A DNA stretch of 9,630 nucleotides from Glaciimonas sp. (GCA_014377145.1 JACMQE010000321.1:1-9630); one strand, 5' to 3'; shown: positions 1 to 8,583, counted from the stretch's first letter. Made by a program: numbers and translations. Notes: generated by a model not told the origin, from the letters alone.

Positions 1-110
1 ACTCATTCTGGCATGCGCATCGTTCGCACAAGTACAAGGATTAGAGAGTCATGAAGGCGTACGTTATTAGGAGCACAGATTAGGCAAAATTAGCGTCCTT
101 TTAAGATCAC
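1..110. other. Left edge, no recognisable gene
   Basis: Both strands of this stretch were read and no protein family was recognised; all frames are short. It lies just downstream of the SMP-30 gene on the minus strand. No stem followed by a T-run is visible, so no terminator is called. It could be the worn end of another broken gene beyond the window edge, but nothing in it proves that. Confidence 0.4.
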
Positions 111-998
111 TTAAATCCCCACAGTACTAAAACGCGGCTCTGCCAACCCAGCAACATTTACACGCATTGCAAAAACGCCGCCGGATTGCGGATATTGCTG
201 TAACTCGAAATCGGAACGACCTGCGCTGGCACTGGTGACATATAAAGTTTGCAAATCGCGGCCCCCGAAAGCACACATCGTAGGACAACGTGCCGGCAGC
301 GAATAAGTCTCTACCACTTCACCGGCGGGAGAGATTCTTACAATCCGACCGCCTTCATATAAAGCGCTCCAGTAATAACCTTCGCTATCGATTGCGGCAC
401 CGTCCGGGCGACCGCGGTCTTCTGCTGTCGGCGCAAATCTCACCCAGATTTCTTTGCTACCAAGCGTGCCGCTAGTGACATCGTAGGCATGCCGATAGAT
501 AACAAAATTCGGTGTATCGGAGTGATATATCCAGCGTTGATCGGAACTGAAAGCCAGTCCATTTGAGGTGAGTATGCTGTCGTCCATGGCGACTAGACCA
601 CGCGCATCGAAACGGTATAAATGCGCATTACTGCCCGCTTTTGGTTCATCCAACGTACCAGCCCAGAACCGCCCTTCCATATCGCAGCGTCCGTCGTTGA
701 AGCGGCTATGGGCCTGGTCCTCCGGGTTGTCGGCTAATTTACGGACTTGCTCTCCGACGGCGTTCAATAACCAGATTCCAGAGCGCATGCCCGCAACAAA
801 GCCGCCATCATCCATGAGCGAAAAACATCCTATATGCTCGGCTACCGGTAAGATTTTATGCTCACCGTTGACTGTGCAAAAAAAGTGGATTGCTGGTGCC
901 AAAATATCGACCCAGTACAGACGTTGGCTGATAGCGTCCCAGCGCGGGCATTCGCCTAGCTTTGCCGGTTTATCGATAACGCAGGTAAACTTGCTCAT
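111..998 (-). CDS. SMP-30/gluconolactonase/LRE family protein (sugar lactone hydrolase)
   Basis: This 295-residue protein has the length and order of motifs of the SMP-30/regucalcin family, six-bladed beta-propellers that use a divalent metal to hydrolyse sugar lactones in the cytoplasm. Visible family landmarks are LGECPRWD near the N-terminus (E16, metal ligand by analogy with regucalcin), FNDGRCD (N101, substrate side), SNGLAF (N146, metal ligand) and RPDGAAID (D199, catalytic or metal ligand), so all four expected polar residues are present. There is no signal peptide. The ATG at 996-998 gives the standard N-terminus; the upstream AGAAAGAAC is only a modest ribosome binding site. The exact substrate (gluconolactone, arabinonolactone or another) cannot be read from sequence, and no sugar-pathway neighbour helps. 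The gene stands alone, with two inverted repeats upstream that could bind a regulator. The frame is intact, unlike its MOSC neighbour. Confidence 0.92.
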   Translation of the reverse strand: MSKFTCVIDKPAKLGECPRWDAISQRLYWVDILAPAIHFFCTVNGEHKILPVAEHIGCFSLMDDGGFVAGMRSGIWLLNAVGEQVRKLADNPEDQAHSRFNDGRCDMEGRFWAGTLDEPKAGSNAHLYRFDARGLVAMDDSILTSNGLAFSSDQRWIYHSDTPNFVIYRHAYDVTSGTLGSKEIWVRFAPTAEDRGRPDGAAIDSEGYYWSALYEGGRIVRISPAGEVVETYSLPARCPTMCAFGGRDLQTLYVTSASAGRSDFELQQYPQSGGVFAMRVNVAGLAEPRFSTVGI

Positions 999-1070
999 GA
1001 ATGTTGTTCTTTCTATCTTTGCATCGGCTAGTTGCCGCGAAGTTATTTCGTCAATTTCTCTTACTTTTTG

Positions 1071-1091
1071 ACATTAAGCAACATTTAATGT
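1071..1091. promoter_or_regulatory. Inverted repeat upstream of the SMP-30 gene, candidate operator
   Basis: ACATTAA and TTAATGT form a perfect 7-base inverted repeat separated by the 7-base spacer GCAACAT. The site lies 73 bases upstream of the minus-strand start codon of the lactonase gene, where a repressor or activator could act. No regulator gene is adjacent, so the partner is unknown. The repeat is AT-rich and could occur by chance. Confidence 0.3.
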
Positions 1092-1102
1092 GATGAAAAT
1101 AG

Positions 1103-1116
1103 TTCGTTAAATCGAA
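1103..1116. promoter_or_regulatory. TTCG-N6-CGAA inverted repeat, candidate operator
   Basis: TTCG TTAAAT CGAA is a short dyad about 105 bases upstream of the lactonase start and 12 bases beyond the first dyad. IclR-type regulators of sugar and aromatic catabolism are known to use TTCG/CGAA-type sites, so the resemblance is suggestive only. With a 4-base arm, chance is a real alternative. Confidence 0.2.
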
Positions 1117-1157
1117 TATCGACTTTCCCTTCTGAATTTACATAAAATGAAAACAAA

Positions 1158-1244
1158 AAAGGCTAATTGCTTGTTACTGCTTCAAGAAAAAGAAATTACA
1201 CCATGATACGTAGCAAACATGCTTATCTCGAACAAAGGCTAATT
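1158..1244. repeat. Pair of 11-base direct repeats (AAAGGCTAATT)
   Basis: AAAGGCTAATT occurs at 1158-1168 and again at 1234-1244, 76 bases apart, in the non-coding stretch before the MOSC pseudogene. The spacing fits no recognised element; it may be a relic of a local duplication or chance. Confidence 0.3.
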
Positions 1245-1270
1245 AACAGTCACATTGAAAGCCAGATCGT

Positions 1271-2105
1271 ATGCCAACCATTATTTCGCTGCATATTTAT
1301 CCGATTAGTCCTGTGCAGATGTCACTTTTTAGAAAGCGACGCTGACGCCTGTCGGCCTATGGTATGATCACACCGATGATTGGAAATAAATGGTGGTGGA
1401 TAGCGCTGGCCGATTTTTACCCAGCGCGAGTATCCGCAAATGGTGTTGATCGTACCTAGCCTGCGCCCAGTAGGTATCCATTTTTCTGCGACGAATATGG
1501 CGACGTTATATATAGCGCTCTCCTCGTCCGCATCCACTACGTTTGCTATCGCTATCTGGGACGACAGCGTGATTGCGCAGGACTGCGGAGATGGCATCGC
1601 AGATTGGTTTTCTGCTTTTATTGGTAATCCTTGTCGGCTAGTTCACTTGATCCGTTCAGCACGTGAGTTGCCAGCAAAAAATGGGCCAGGGGACGAGAAG
1701 TGCAGGCGCTATTTACGGATGCTTATCCAATACTGCTGATATCGCAAGCTTCGTTGGAGGATTTCAATCAAAAATTGTTGGTGCAAGGACGCAATGCAAT
1801 ACCAATGGATCGGTTTCGTCCGAATATCGTGATAGACGGCATCGAAGCATTGGAAGAGAATTTTGTCAAGACGTTCAGCCGCGCCAGATTGCGCTTGTAA
1901 CCATTAAAATCTTGCCCGCCCTGTCCTATCAATCTATCAAGCTACCTGCAGACGCGGTCCTGACCCGATGGATATTCTGCAAACCTATCCCTCAAATCTA
2001 AAAGTCGAAGGCAACACTACATTTAGCATGAATACTATTTTGTTGCAAAGCGAGGAAGAGGTAATAAGGATCGGGCAGAAAATAGAGATAAAACTGGCGT
2101 TCTAG
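1271..2105 (+). pseudogene. MOSC domain-containing protein (YcbX-like), multiply disrupted
   Basis: Joining the frames rebuilds a MOSC N-terminal beta-barrel plus MOSC domain of about 280 residues, the normal family size. Pieces in order are MPTIISLHIYPI (1271 on), CADVTF then KATLTPVGLWYDH (from 1312), MVVDSAGRFL (from 1390), TQREYPQMVLIVPSLR and WDDSVIAQDCGDG (frame from 1419), FTDAYPILLISQASL and PMDRFRPNIVIDG (frame of 1700), KSCPPCPI near 1907-1930 with the conserved cysteine, and PDPMDILQTYPSN through VIRIGQKIEI to the stop at 2103-2105. Frame changes lie near 1307, 1418, 1660-1700 and 1905-1965. In-frame stops are TAG 1330-1332, TAA 1387-1389 and TAA 1898-1900. Restoring one base near 1308 recreates the usual PIKSC. 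Family members bind molybdenum cofactor or act with it in reducing N-hydroxylated compounds, sometimes with a ferredoxin-type partner. It is not expected to make a working protein. Confidence 0.9.
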
Positions 2106-2212
2106 GGGTGTGGACATTTTCTATAAAATGCTGGCATATATTGCAATGTTTTTGCTAATTTTGGAATTGTTACACTTGCGTTTTTAATACGTATTTTGAT
2201 ATATATTTTAGG

Positions 2213-2470
2213 CTAAGTCTTAATTTCAGCGTGCAAGCGTTCGTACTTTATCTGCAACTGCTCCGCGCTTTCATGCCAGACAGGATCGAGAGGAATACAA
2301 CTGACTGGACAAACTTGCTGACATTGCGGTTCATTAAAATGACCGACACACTCGGTACATTTATGCGGATCAATCTCGTAAATCAGTGGACCCATATAAA
2401 TCGCACCGTTCGGGCATTCAGGCTCGCACACGTCGCAATTAATACAATCATCGGTAATGAGTAATGCCAT
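2213..2470 (-). CDS. yfhL: YfhL family 4Fe-4S dicluster ferredoxin
   Basis: This 85-residue protein is a small bacterial ferredoxin, a cytoplasmic electron carrier holding two [4Fe-4S] clusters. The first cysteine set is C9, C12, C15 and C19 followed by proline (CxxCxxCxxxCP). The second is C38, C41, C50 and C54 followed by proline, with the eight-residue insertion between C41 and C50 typical of the YfhL/Allochromatium-type group; C58 is an extra cysteine. The start is placed at ATG 2468-2470 because MALLITDDCINCDVC is the family N-terminus. A longer reading frame to 2518 adds 16 residues with no family match. An AAGAG box lies six bases before this start. It is the last gene of the rsmD-coaD-ferredoxin group, 68 bases after coaD, an arrangement I recall from other Burkholderiales. 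Its redox partner is unknown. Confidence 0.92.
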   Translation of the reverse strand: MALLITDDCINCDVCEPECPNGAIYMGPLIYEIDPHKCTECVGHFNEPQCQQVCPVSCIPLDPVWHESAEQLQIKYERLHAEIKT

Positions 2471-2538
2471 GGGCTGCTCTTTTAACACTTGGCTGAGGCG
2501 ACACCGGGTCACCCACAAATATTTTTCTATCCCTGCTT

Positions 2539-3793
<1,255 letters not shown>

Positions 3794-3826
3794 TTGCTTT
3801 CTTCACTGATGGGATTGCAAGCCGTC

Positions 3827-3860
3827 TTGAATTTGATAGGCATTGCTCTGATAGAATGCC
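3827..3860 (+). promoter_or_regulatory. Candidate ftsY promoter with overlapping inverted repeat
   Basis: TAGAAT at 3852-3857 is preceded by TG at 3849-3850, giving an extended -10 element. TTGAAT at 3827-3832 could be a -35 box with a long 19-base spacer, which the extended -10 would offset. GGCATT (3839-3844) and AATGCC (3855-3860) form a 6-base dyad covering the -10, so a bound protein would block transcription. The only other gene nearby is the divergent rsmD. All of this is inferred from pattern alone. Confidence 0.4.
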
Positions 3861-3951
3861 GGGATTGTACCTTGCGAATAATTCCTGTGCGGCGCGCCAT
3901 AGCGGTCGCTGCATTACCCGTATTTGAACGCCTTTTTGAACCAGGTCAGTG

Positions 3952-5295
3952 ATGTTTAGTTTTTTTAAGAAAAAATCCAAAGTTGAACCAACTTCGTTGC
4001 CTGAATTGCAACACGAAACAGTACCTGCCTCACCTGAGCGCACGCCCGCAGTCCACCTCGCACCAACCTCAGTAAGCAATGAGGAGGTCATCTCCGTAGA
4101 TACGCCAACAGAAGTACCAAAACGATCATGGCTGGATCGACCAAAGAATAAAGTGCTAGAGCCAGAACCTGCGTCGATCCCATCAATAGAACAATCGTTG
4201 CCTGAAGTTATTGCACCGCCACCTGTGAGGGTGTCGATACTGATCGAAAAACCAGTACAGATAGCGCTTCCGAAGGTGACCATTGCACCGATTCCATTCG
4301 TTACATCAGTTGCACAAGAATATGTGCCCCCCCCTGTTCTTGCTATCGAAGAATTCGAGGAAGAGATTTTCATCCCGTCGGCAGTTGCTGTTGAGAAAAA
4401 ACGCTCATGGCTAACGCGTCTAAAAACCGGATTATCGAAAACTTCGACAAATTTGACCACGTTATTCATCGCTGCAAAAATCGACAATGAATTGTATGAG
4501 GAACTGGAATCTGCGCTATTAGTCTCAGACGCTGGTGCCGAAGCGACCCAATACTTGCTAAATGCTCTTAAAAAGAAAGTCAAGGATGAACGCCTGCTCG
4601 AGGCGCAGGAGGTAAAGACCGCGCTACGCTCATTACTAATAACGTTGCTAACACCAATGCAAAAACCGATGGCAGTCGGCAAACACCAACCCTTGGTGAT
4701 GATGATTGCGGGTGTCAATGGCGCAGGAAAAACCACTACCATAGGCAAGCTTGCCAAGCATTTGCAAGCGCACAAGCAATCGGTCTTACTGGCGGCGGGC
4801 GACACTTTCCGCGCCGCTGCCCGTGAGCAGCTGATGATTTGGGGCGAGCGCAATAATGTTAGCGTCATCGCGCAAGAATCTGGCGATCCTGCCGCAGTGG
4901 CTTTCGACGCAGTCCATTCAGCGCAGGCACGAGGGACCAATGTTGTCATGGTGGATACCGCTGGTCGCCTGCCAACACAGCTGCATCTGATGGATGAACT
5001 GAAAAAAGTTAAACGCGTAATCGCCAAAGGCATGGCTTCGGCCCCGCATGAAATCCTATTAGTAATCGATGGCAATACCGGGCAGAACGCCCTGGCGCAA
5101 GTCAAAGCCTTCGACGATGCGCTCGGCCTGACCGGTCTGGTCATCACCAAACTGGACGGCACCGCAAAAGGCGGCATATTGGCGGCAATTGCCATTAACC
5201 GCGCAATCCCAGTGTATTTTATAGGCGTAGGCGAACAAATAGAAGACTTGCAACCGTTTGATGCTACCGACTTTGTTGATGCGTTGCTACAATGA
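3952..5295 (+). CDS. ftsY: Signal recognition particle receptor FtsY
   Basis: FtsY is the membrane-associated GTPase that receives signal recognition particle-ribosome complexes and passes them to the Sec translocon. The 447-residue protein starts MFSFFKKKSK, a short amphipathic basic start typical of the family, followed by a long acidic, proline-rich A domain to about residue 145. The N domain begins at KKRSWLTRLKTGLSKTS (149-165). The GTPase motifs are GVNGAGKTT (254-262, P-loop), DTFRAAAREQL (284-294), DTAGR (335-339) and TKLDGTAKGG (399-408), ending in the usual PFDATDFVDALL. ATG 3952 is preferred over the adjacent GTG 3949; AGG lies six bases before it. The A domain contains a second KRSWLxR copy at 57-63. 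FtsE follows 60 bases later, giving the classical ftsY-ftsE-ftsX order. The gene is intact. Confidence 0.97.
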   Translation: MFSFFKKKSKVEPTSLPELQHETVPASPERTPAVHLAPTSVSNEEVISVDTPTEVPKRSWLDRPKNKVLEPEPASIPSIEQSLPEVIAPPPVRVSILIEKPVQIALPKVTIAPIPFVTSVAQEYVPPPVLAIEEFEEEIFIPSAVAVEKKRSWLTRLKTGLSKTSTNLTTLFIAAKIDNELYEELESALLVSDAGAEATQYLLNALKKKVKDERLLEAQEVKTALRSLLITLLTPMQKPMAVGKHQPLVMMIAGVNGAGKTTTIGKLAKHLQAHKQSVLLAAGDTFRAAAREQLMIWGERNNVSVIAQESGDPAAVAFDAVHSAQARGTNVVMVDTAGRLPTQLHLMDELKKVKRVIAKGMASAPHEILLVIDGNTGQNALAQVKAFDDALGLTGLVITKLDGTAKGGILAAIAINRAIPVYFIGVGEQIEDLQPFDATDFVDALLQ

Positions 5296-5355
5296 GCACA
5301 ATCTGATAATGCATTTACACCTATGTATTTAAGTCTACACCTGTAATATTAAACG

Positions 5356-6039
5356 ATGATTAAATTCAACCAGGTCTCAAAACAGTATCAACGTGACAAT
5401 TTTGTGTTGCGCGATATTACGCTCACTGTCAACAAAGGTGATCTGATTTTTTTGGCAGGGCCAAGCGGCGCAGGCAAATCGACCCTGTTAAAAATGATCG
5501 GTGCAATTGAGCGCCCAAGCAGCGGCACACTCACCGTCAGCGGTCAAAACGTGGGCAAGCTGAAGGCTTCCGGCATACCTTACCTACGACGCAATCTTGG
5601 TCTAATTTTTCAGGAACAAAGGCTACTCTCGGATCACACTGTTTTGACGAATGTGATGTTGCCATTGCTGGTCACGGGGTCAATGCAGATTGGGGCCGAA
5701 ATCCGTGCCCGTGCTGCGCTCGACAAAGTGGGTCTGATTGATAAAGTAACGTCGTTTCCCCCGACCTTGTCAGGCGGCGAACAGCAGCGCGTGGCAATTG
5801 CCCGTGCCATTGTCAACCGGCCACAAATAATCTTGGCAGACGAACCCACGGCAAATTTAGACCGCGACAATGCAAACTATATTTTAAATGTGCTAAAGTC
5901 GTTTCACGCCGCCGGTGTGACTTGCTTGATTTCAACCCATGATGAACAGTTTTTGCATAGCGCCAACCACGTTATTTTTCTCGATCAAGGACAAATCGTC
6001 GATCGTTGGCAAAATGCCGCATTGCGAGGTAACCAATGA
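5356..6039 (+). CDS. ftsE: Cell division ATP-binding protein FtsE
   Basis: FtsE is the ATPase half of FtsEX, an ABC-type complex at the division septum that uses ATP cycles to activate cell-wall hydrolases through FtsX rather than to transport a solute. At 227 residues it is of normal length. Motifs in order are Walker A GPSGAGKST (35-43), the Q-loop region FQEQRLL, the ABC signature LSGGEQQR (138-145), Walker B ILADEPTANLD with D162 and E163, and the H-loop STHDEQF with H195. No clear ribosome binding site precedes ATG 5356, so translation may be weak or partly coupled to the transcript from ftsY; no convincing promoter is seen in the 60-base gap. The stop overlaps the ftsX start in ATGA, implying translational coupling of the two subunits. 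Confidence 0.97.
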   Translation: MIKFNQVSKQYQRDNFVLRDITLTVNKGDLIFLAGPSGAGKSTLLKMIGAIERPSSGTLTVSGQNVGKLKASGIPYLRRNLGLIFQEQRLLSDHTVLTNVMLPLLVTGSMQIGAEIRARAALDKVGLIDKVTSFPPTLSGGEQQRVAIARAIVNRPQIILADEPTANLDRDNANYILNVLKSFHAAGVTCLISTHDEQFLHSANHVIFLDQGQIVDRWQNAALRGNQ

Positions 6040-6962
6040 AGAGGTGGCTACGACAACATATTTCCGCAATAGTCGATGCCTTTACCCATTTAGGTCAAGC
6101 GCCCGGCAACTTTATCTTGAATGTATTGGTGGTAGCGATTGCATTGGCGTTGCCATTTGCCGGTCTGACGATTTTAGAAAACATTCGCCCGGTATCGGAG
6201 CAGTTGGCAGTCCAACCGGAAATCAGTGTGTTCGCCATAATCGACACACCACGCGAAAAGACTATAGCACTTGCATCACCAATCCGCACGATCCTGCTAA
6301 AGTATGACAAAAAAGCCAAGATGCGTTTTGTCTCGCGTGAGCAAGCGCTGGATGATTTAAAAGACAAAACCGGTCTGGCCGACGCGTTGACCGCGCTCGG
6401 CCAAAACCCATTGCCGGACGCCTACGTATTACAACTTTCAGGATTCAAGAATTTAGCCGATGCGAATCAAATTGACACGATTACCGCGCAACTAAAAGCA
6501 CTGGCCGACGTAGATAAAGTGCAGGCTGATTCAAACTGGGTAAAACGATTGGCCGCCTTGCTACATATTATGCGGCTGGTGTTACTATTTCTGGCAATAA
6601 CGCTGGCAGTGGTGGTGGTGGTGGTAGTGTTCAATACGGTACGCTTACAAGTTCTTACCCAACGTGAAGAAATCGCTGTCGCCAAGCTAGTTGGCGCTAC
6701 TAACACCTTCATTCACCGACCATTTTATTATTCCGGCGTACTACTCGGCTTAAGCGCTGGAGGAGTCGCACTGGGCTGTGTCGCACTGGTTTTACAACCA
6801 CTGAATAACGCCATTGCAGAATTTTCCCAATTGTATGCTTCTGAATTTTTATTACTACCGCTGGACCTGAGCTTCATGCTCACGCTACTAGTCATCAGCG
6901 CAGGCTTGGGATTGATCGGTGCAGTGTTGTCAGTACGACATTATTTGGCACAGCTGGCCTAA
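6036..6962 (+). CDS. ftsX: Cell division protein FtsX (permease-like subunit)
   Basis: FtsX is the inner-membrane partner of FtsE and relays its ATP cycle across the membrane to regulators of peptidoglycan hydrolases. The 308-residue sequence has the expected four membrane segments, at about 27-48, 178-199, 230-253 and 279-300. Between segments 1 and 2 is a periplasmic domain of about 130 residues that includes FVSREQALDDLK and LPDAYVL. The cytoplasmic loop after segment 2 carries TQREEIAVAKLVGAT, a strongly conserved FtsX region contacting FtsE. The start codon overlaps the ftsE stop (ATGA). Segment 2 contains seven valines in a row encoded by a near-perfect GTG repeat. No rpoH follows, unlike in enterobacteria; instead there is a decayed transporter gene. 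No truncation is visible. Confidence 0.96.
   Translation: MKRWLRQHISAIVDAFTHLGQAPGNFILNVLVVAIALALPFAGLTILENIRPVSEQLAVQPEISVFAIIDTPREKTIALASPIRTILLKYDKKAKMRFVSREQALDDLKDKTGLADALTALGQNPLPDAYVLQLSGFKNLADANQIDTITAQLKALADVDKVQADSNWVKRLAALLHIMRLVLLFLAITLAVVVVVVVFNTVRLQVLTQREEIAVAKLVGATNTFIHRPFYYSGVLLGLSAGGVALGCVALVLQPLNNAIAEFSQLYASEFLLLPLDLSFMLTLLVISAGLGLIGAVLSVRHYLAQLA
6609..6629 (+). repeat. GTG trinucleotide microsatellite inside ftsX
   Basis: Five GTG codons, one GTA and one GTG encode seven consecutive valines (residues 192-198) in the second membrane segment of FtsX. Such a tract can gain or lose units of three by slippage without breaking the frame, altering membrane-segment length by single residues. 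Confidence 0.7.
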
Positions 6963-7003
6963 ACACCTGTGCTGGCGACATTGCCGCCACAATAACCCCT
7001 GAT

Positions 7004-7018
7004 TTTACCGAAGGTAAA
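7004..7018. repeat. Short hairpin after ftsX
   Basis: TTTACC GAA GGTAAA is a perfect 6-base stem with a 3-base loop, 41 bases after the ftsX stop. There is no T-run behind it, so it is not a typical intrinsic terminator, though it could pause polymerase or protect the 3' end of the ftsEX message. The rest of the 89-base gap to the next gene remnant shows nothing else. Confidence 0.3.
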
Positions 7019-7051
7019 GTTATATTCTAATAACGTGAGTCTGGTCACCAC

Positions 7052-7839
7052 ATGTTAACCGGTGTGCTGTGCGCTTTAGGTGCCGGACTAGTTATTTATC
7101 ACACCACTCCTAATCTATGACTATCCCGGCATTATGCTGTCATTTGGCCGATGCACCATTACCCGACATGATTATCGGCACTTTGCCATTGGTTATTTCG
7201 GTATGCTCGAATTGGGGTCCCCTATTTGTGATGCCGATATTGTAGCATGGCGGCTATTACTGCCTTCCATATTGATTATTTTAATCGATGTGTTGTGTGT
7301 CAATATTGGGGAACTAGCGCACATGAAAATTACTAGGGAACAACAATGCTCTTTGTCCGATTATGTGTTGGGTTGCGCAATGGCGATTGCTGGTGTGGTC
7401 ACCTGGACCTGGTATACGATTGTCAACTCCCGCTATCTGAAAGCCAATCCGCAGATCAGCTCAACCACGTGGGCCTCCGCACAGGGTTTAGCAACTTTAC
7501 CGCTGGCGCTGATTGGTTCCATTGGTTATTTCGTCTATCTGAATTATCCCGAGTGCCTATTCGTTTTCGTTCTGGCCCCGTCCAACGGTGTTTATCGGCC
7601 TGATGCTGTTAATAAGCTCATGCTCATCATGGTTGGGGCCGCTCTTTTGGAATAAAGCCAGTCAACATTTGCCGACTACGCTGCTGGCGCAATTAATCAT
7701 TTTTGAAACGTTGGCGGCGCCATTATATGCGTTCATACTTCATAGCACAGCCCCAAGCCCGGTGGTAGTAGCGGGAATCATGCTATTAGGGATAGAAGTA
7801 ATTTTGGGTGTTCGTACCTTTCAGCACCAGATTCCATAA
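7052..7839 (+). pseudogene. DMT/EamA family transporter, frameshifted and internally deleted
   Basis: Pieces of a drug/metabolite-superfamily (EamA) inner-membrane permease are spread over three frames. MLTGVLCALGAGLV opens at 7052. YDYPGIMLSFGR follows near 7114-7150. APLPDMIIGTLPLVISV and CSNW then come in a different frame from about 7153. RLLLPSILIILIDVLCVN through TWTWYTIVNSRYLKA and TTWASAQGLATLPLAL are in the third frame up to about 7555. FWPRPTVFIGLMLLISS, FWNKASQHLPTTLLAQL, IIFETLAAPLYAFIL and GIEVILGVRTF run from 7561 to the TAA at 7837-7839. From memory of such permeases, the direct join of the first helix motif to APLPDMIIG skips the second helix region, so an internal deletion is inferred as well as at least four frame changes. 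The original protein would have been about 300 residues with ten membrane helices; the substrate cannot be told. No functional permease is expected. Confidence 0.88.
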
Positions 7840-7873
7840 AGGCTGCTTCTATTTTACAGTTACTTGCGCTATC

Positions 7874-8427
7874 ATGCTGAAAATGGCGCCCAAACGTGCG
7901 CTAGTTCCGTCTAGCCGCGTTACGCTGCTGTGCGTAAGTGCTGCATTTTTACTCGCTGCATACTCACCAACATTCAATTGGCGTCAAGTATAGGACAACG
8001 ATGCCTCCTTCAGCGTATTACTACCAGCCAAACCTTGCATACTTTCACGTGAAGTTGATTTGAACGGAATAAAACTCGCGATGAACATGACCGCCACCGA
8101 AATAGATGACACTTTATTCGCTATCGGCAGCGCCAAAATAATTGATACCGGTCAGGCAAGTGCTGCACTTCAGGCAATAAAAACGATGCTGGTAAAAAAC
8201 ATCAACGGCACTGTTACCTCCGAAACAGCCAATGTGGTTACCGGTGGTTCCCAAATGATGGCACTGGGAGCCGCAGATACAGCTGAAAATGGTCACCAAC
8301 CGAAGATGCTATTTGCGCATTTATATAGCTAAAGAAAATACATTTACCAAGTCATCGTGATTGGCACACAAAAAACATCTCGCGCGAGAACGTCGACACG
8401 TTTATGGAGCCATTCAAAGCCAGCTAA
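7874..8427 (+). pseudogene. Small envelope lipoprotein of unknown function, disrupted
   Basis: One frame from ATG 7874 reads MLKMAPKRALVPSSRVTLL, a hydrophobic stretch ending FLLAAYSPTFNWRQV, then TAG (7991-7993). It continues in the same frame as DNDASFSVLLPAKP, SREVDLNGIKLAMNMTATE and ALQAIKTMLVKNINGTVTSE to TAA (8330-8332). After this, YQVIVIGTQK is still in frame. A one-base loss in the A-run at 8370-8375 then shifts to NISRENVDTFMEPFKAS and a stop at 8425-8427. The pattern resembles short hypothetical proteins of Oxalobacteraceae with an N-terminal lipobox and a PsbP-like VYQV...FxxSF ending; the resemblance is from memory. The lipobox cysteine expected in LLAAC is tyrosine (TAC), so lipid attachment would fail even if the stops were read through. 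A truncated 90-residue product from 8060 is conceivable but would lack any export signal. Confidence 0.82.
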
Positions 8428-8583
8428 CAATCATCTTTACTTGCCCACATTTTTACTTTTAACGTAGAAAAACAGCGCAGTTTTTTGAAGCAATATTGAT
8501 ATACCTTGATAGGACTGTAATGAAAAGTTAAAATAGTACGTTTCAAGCTGACAAATAGTTATTTTAAGAAATGTATTTTCTTA

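Noticed and set aside
568..1071. Plus-strand open frame of 167 codons within the SMP-30 gene
   Set aside because: It is antisense to a well-supported lactonase and shows no protein-family pattern.
1322..1597. Minus-strand frame opposite the MOSC remnant
   Set aside because: The plus strand carries recognisable MOSC blocks here; the minus frame has none.
1271..2105. Stop-codon reassignment or programmed frameshifting as explanation for the broken genes
   Set aside because: All three stop codons end intact genes nearby, and the broken genes have changes in several different frames with no shared slippery site.
2186..2195. AATACGTATT palindrome as ferredoxin terminator
   Set aside because: It has no GC-rich stem or loop and lies in very AT-rich sequence; a chance palindrome is more likely.
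6968..6991. Possible terminator stem just after ftsX (TGTG...GGCG with CGCC-ACA)
   Set aside because: The stem needs a bulge and is not followed by a T-run.
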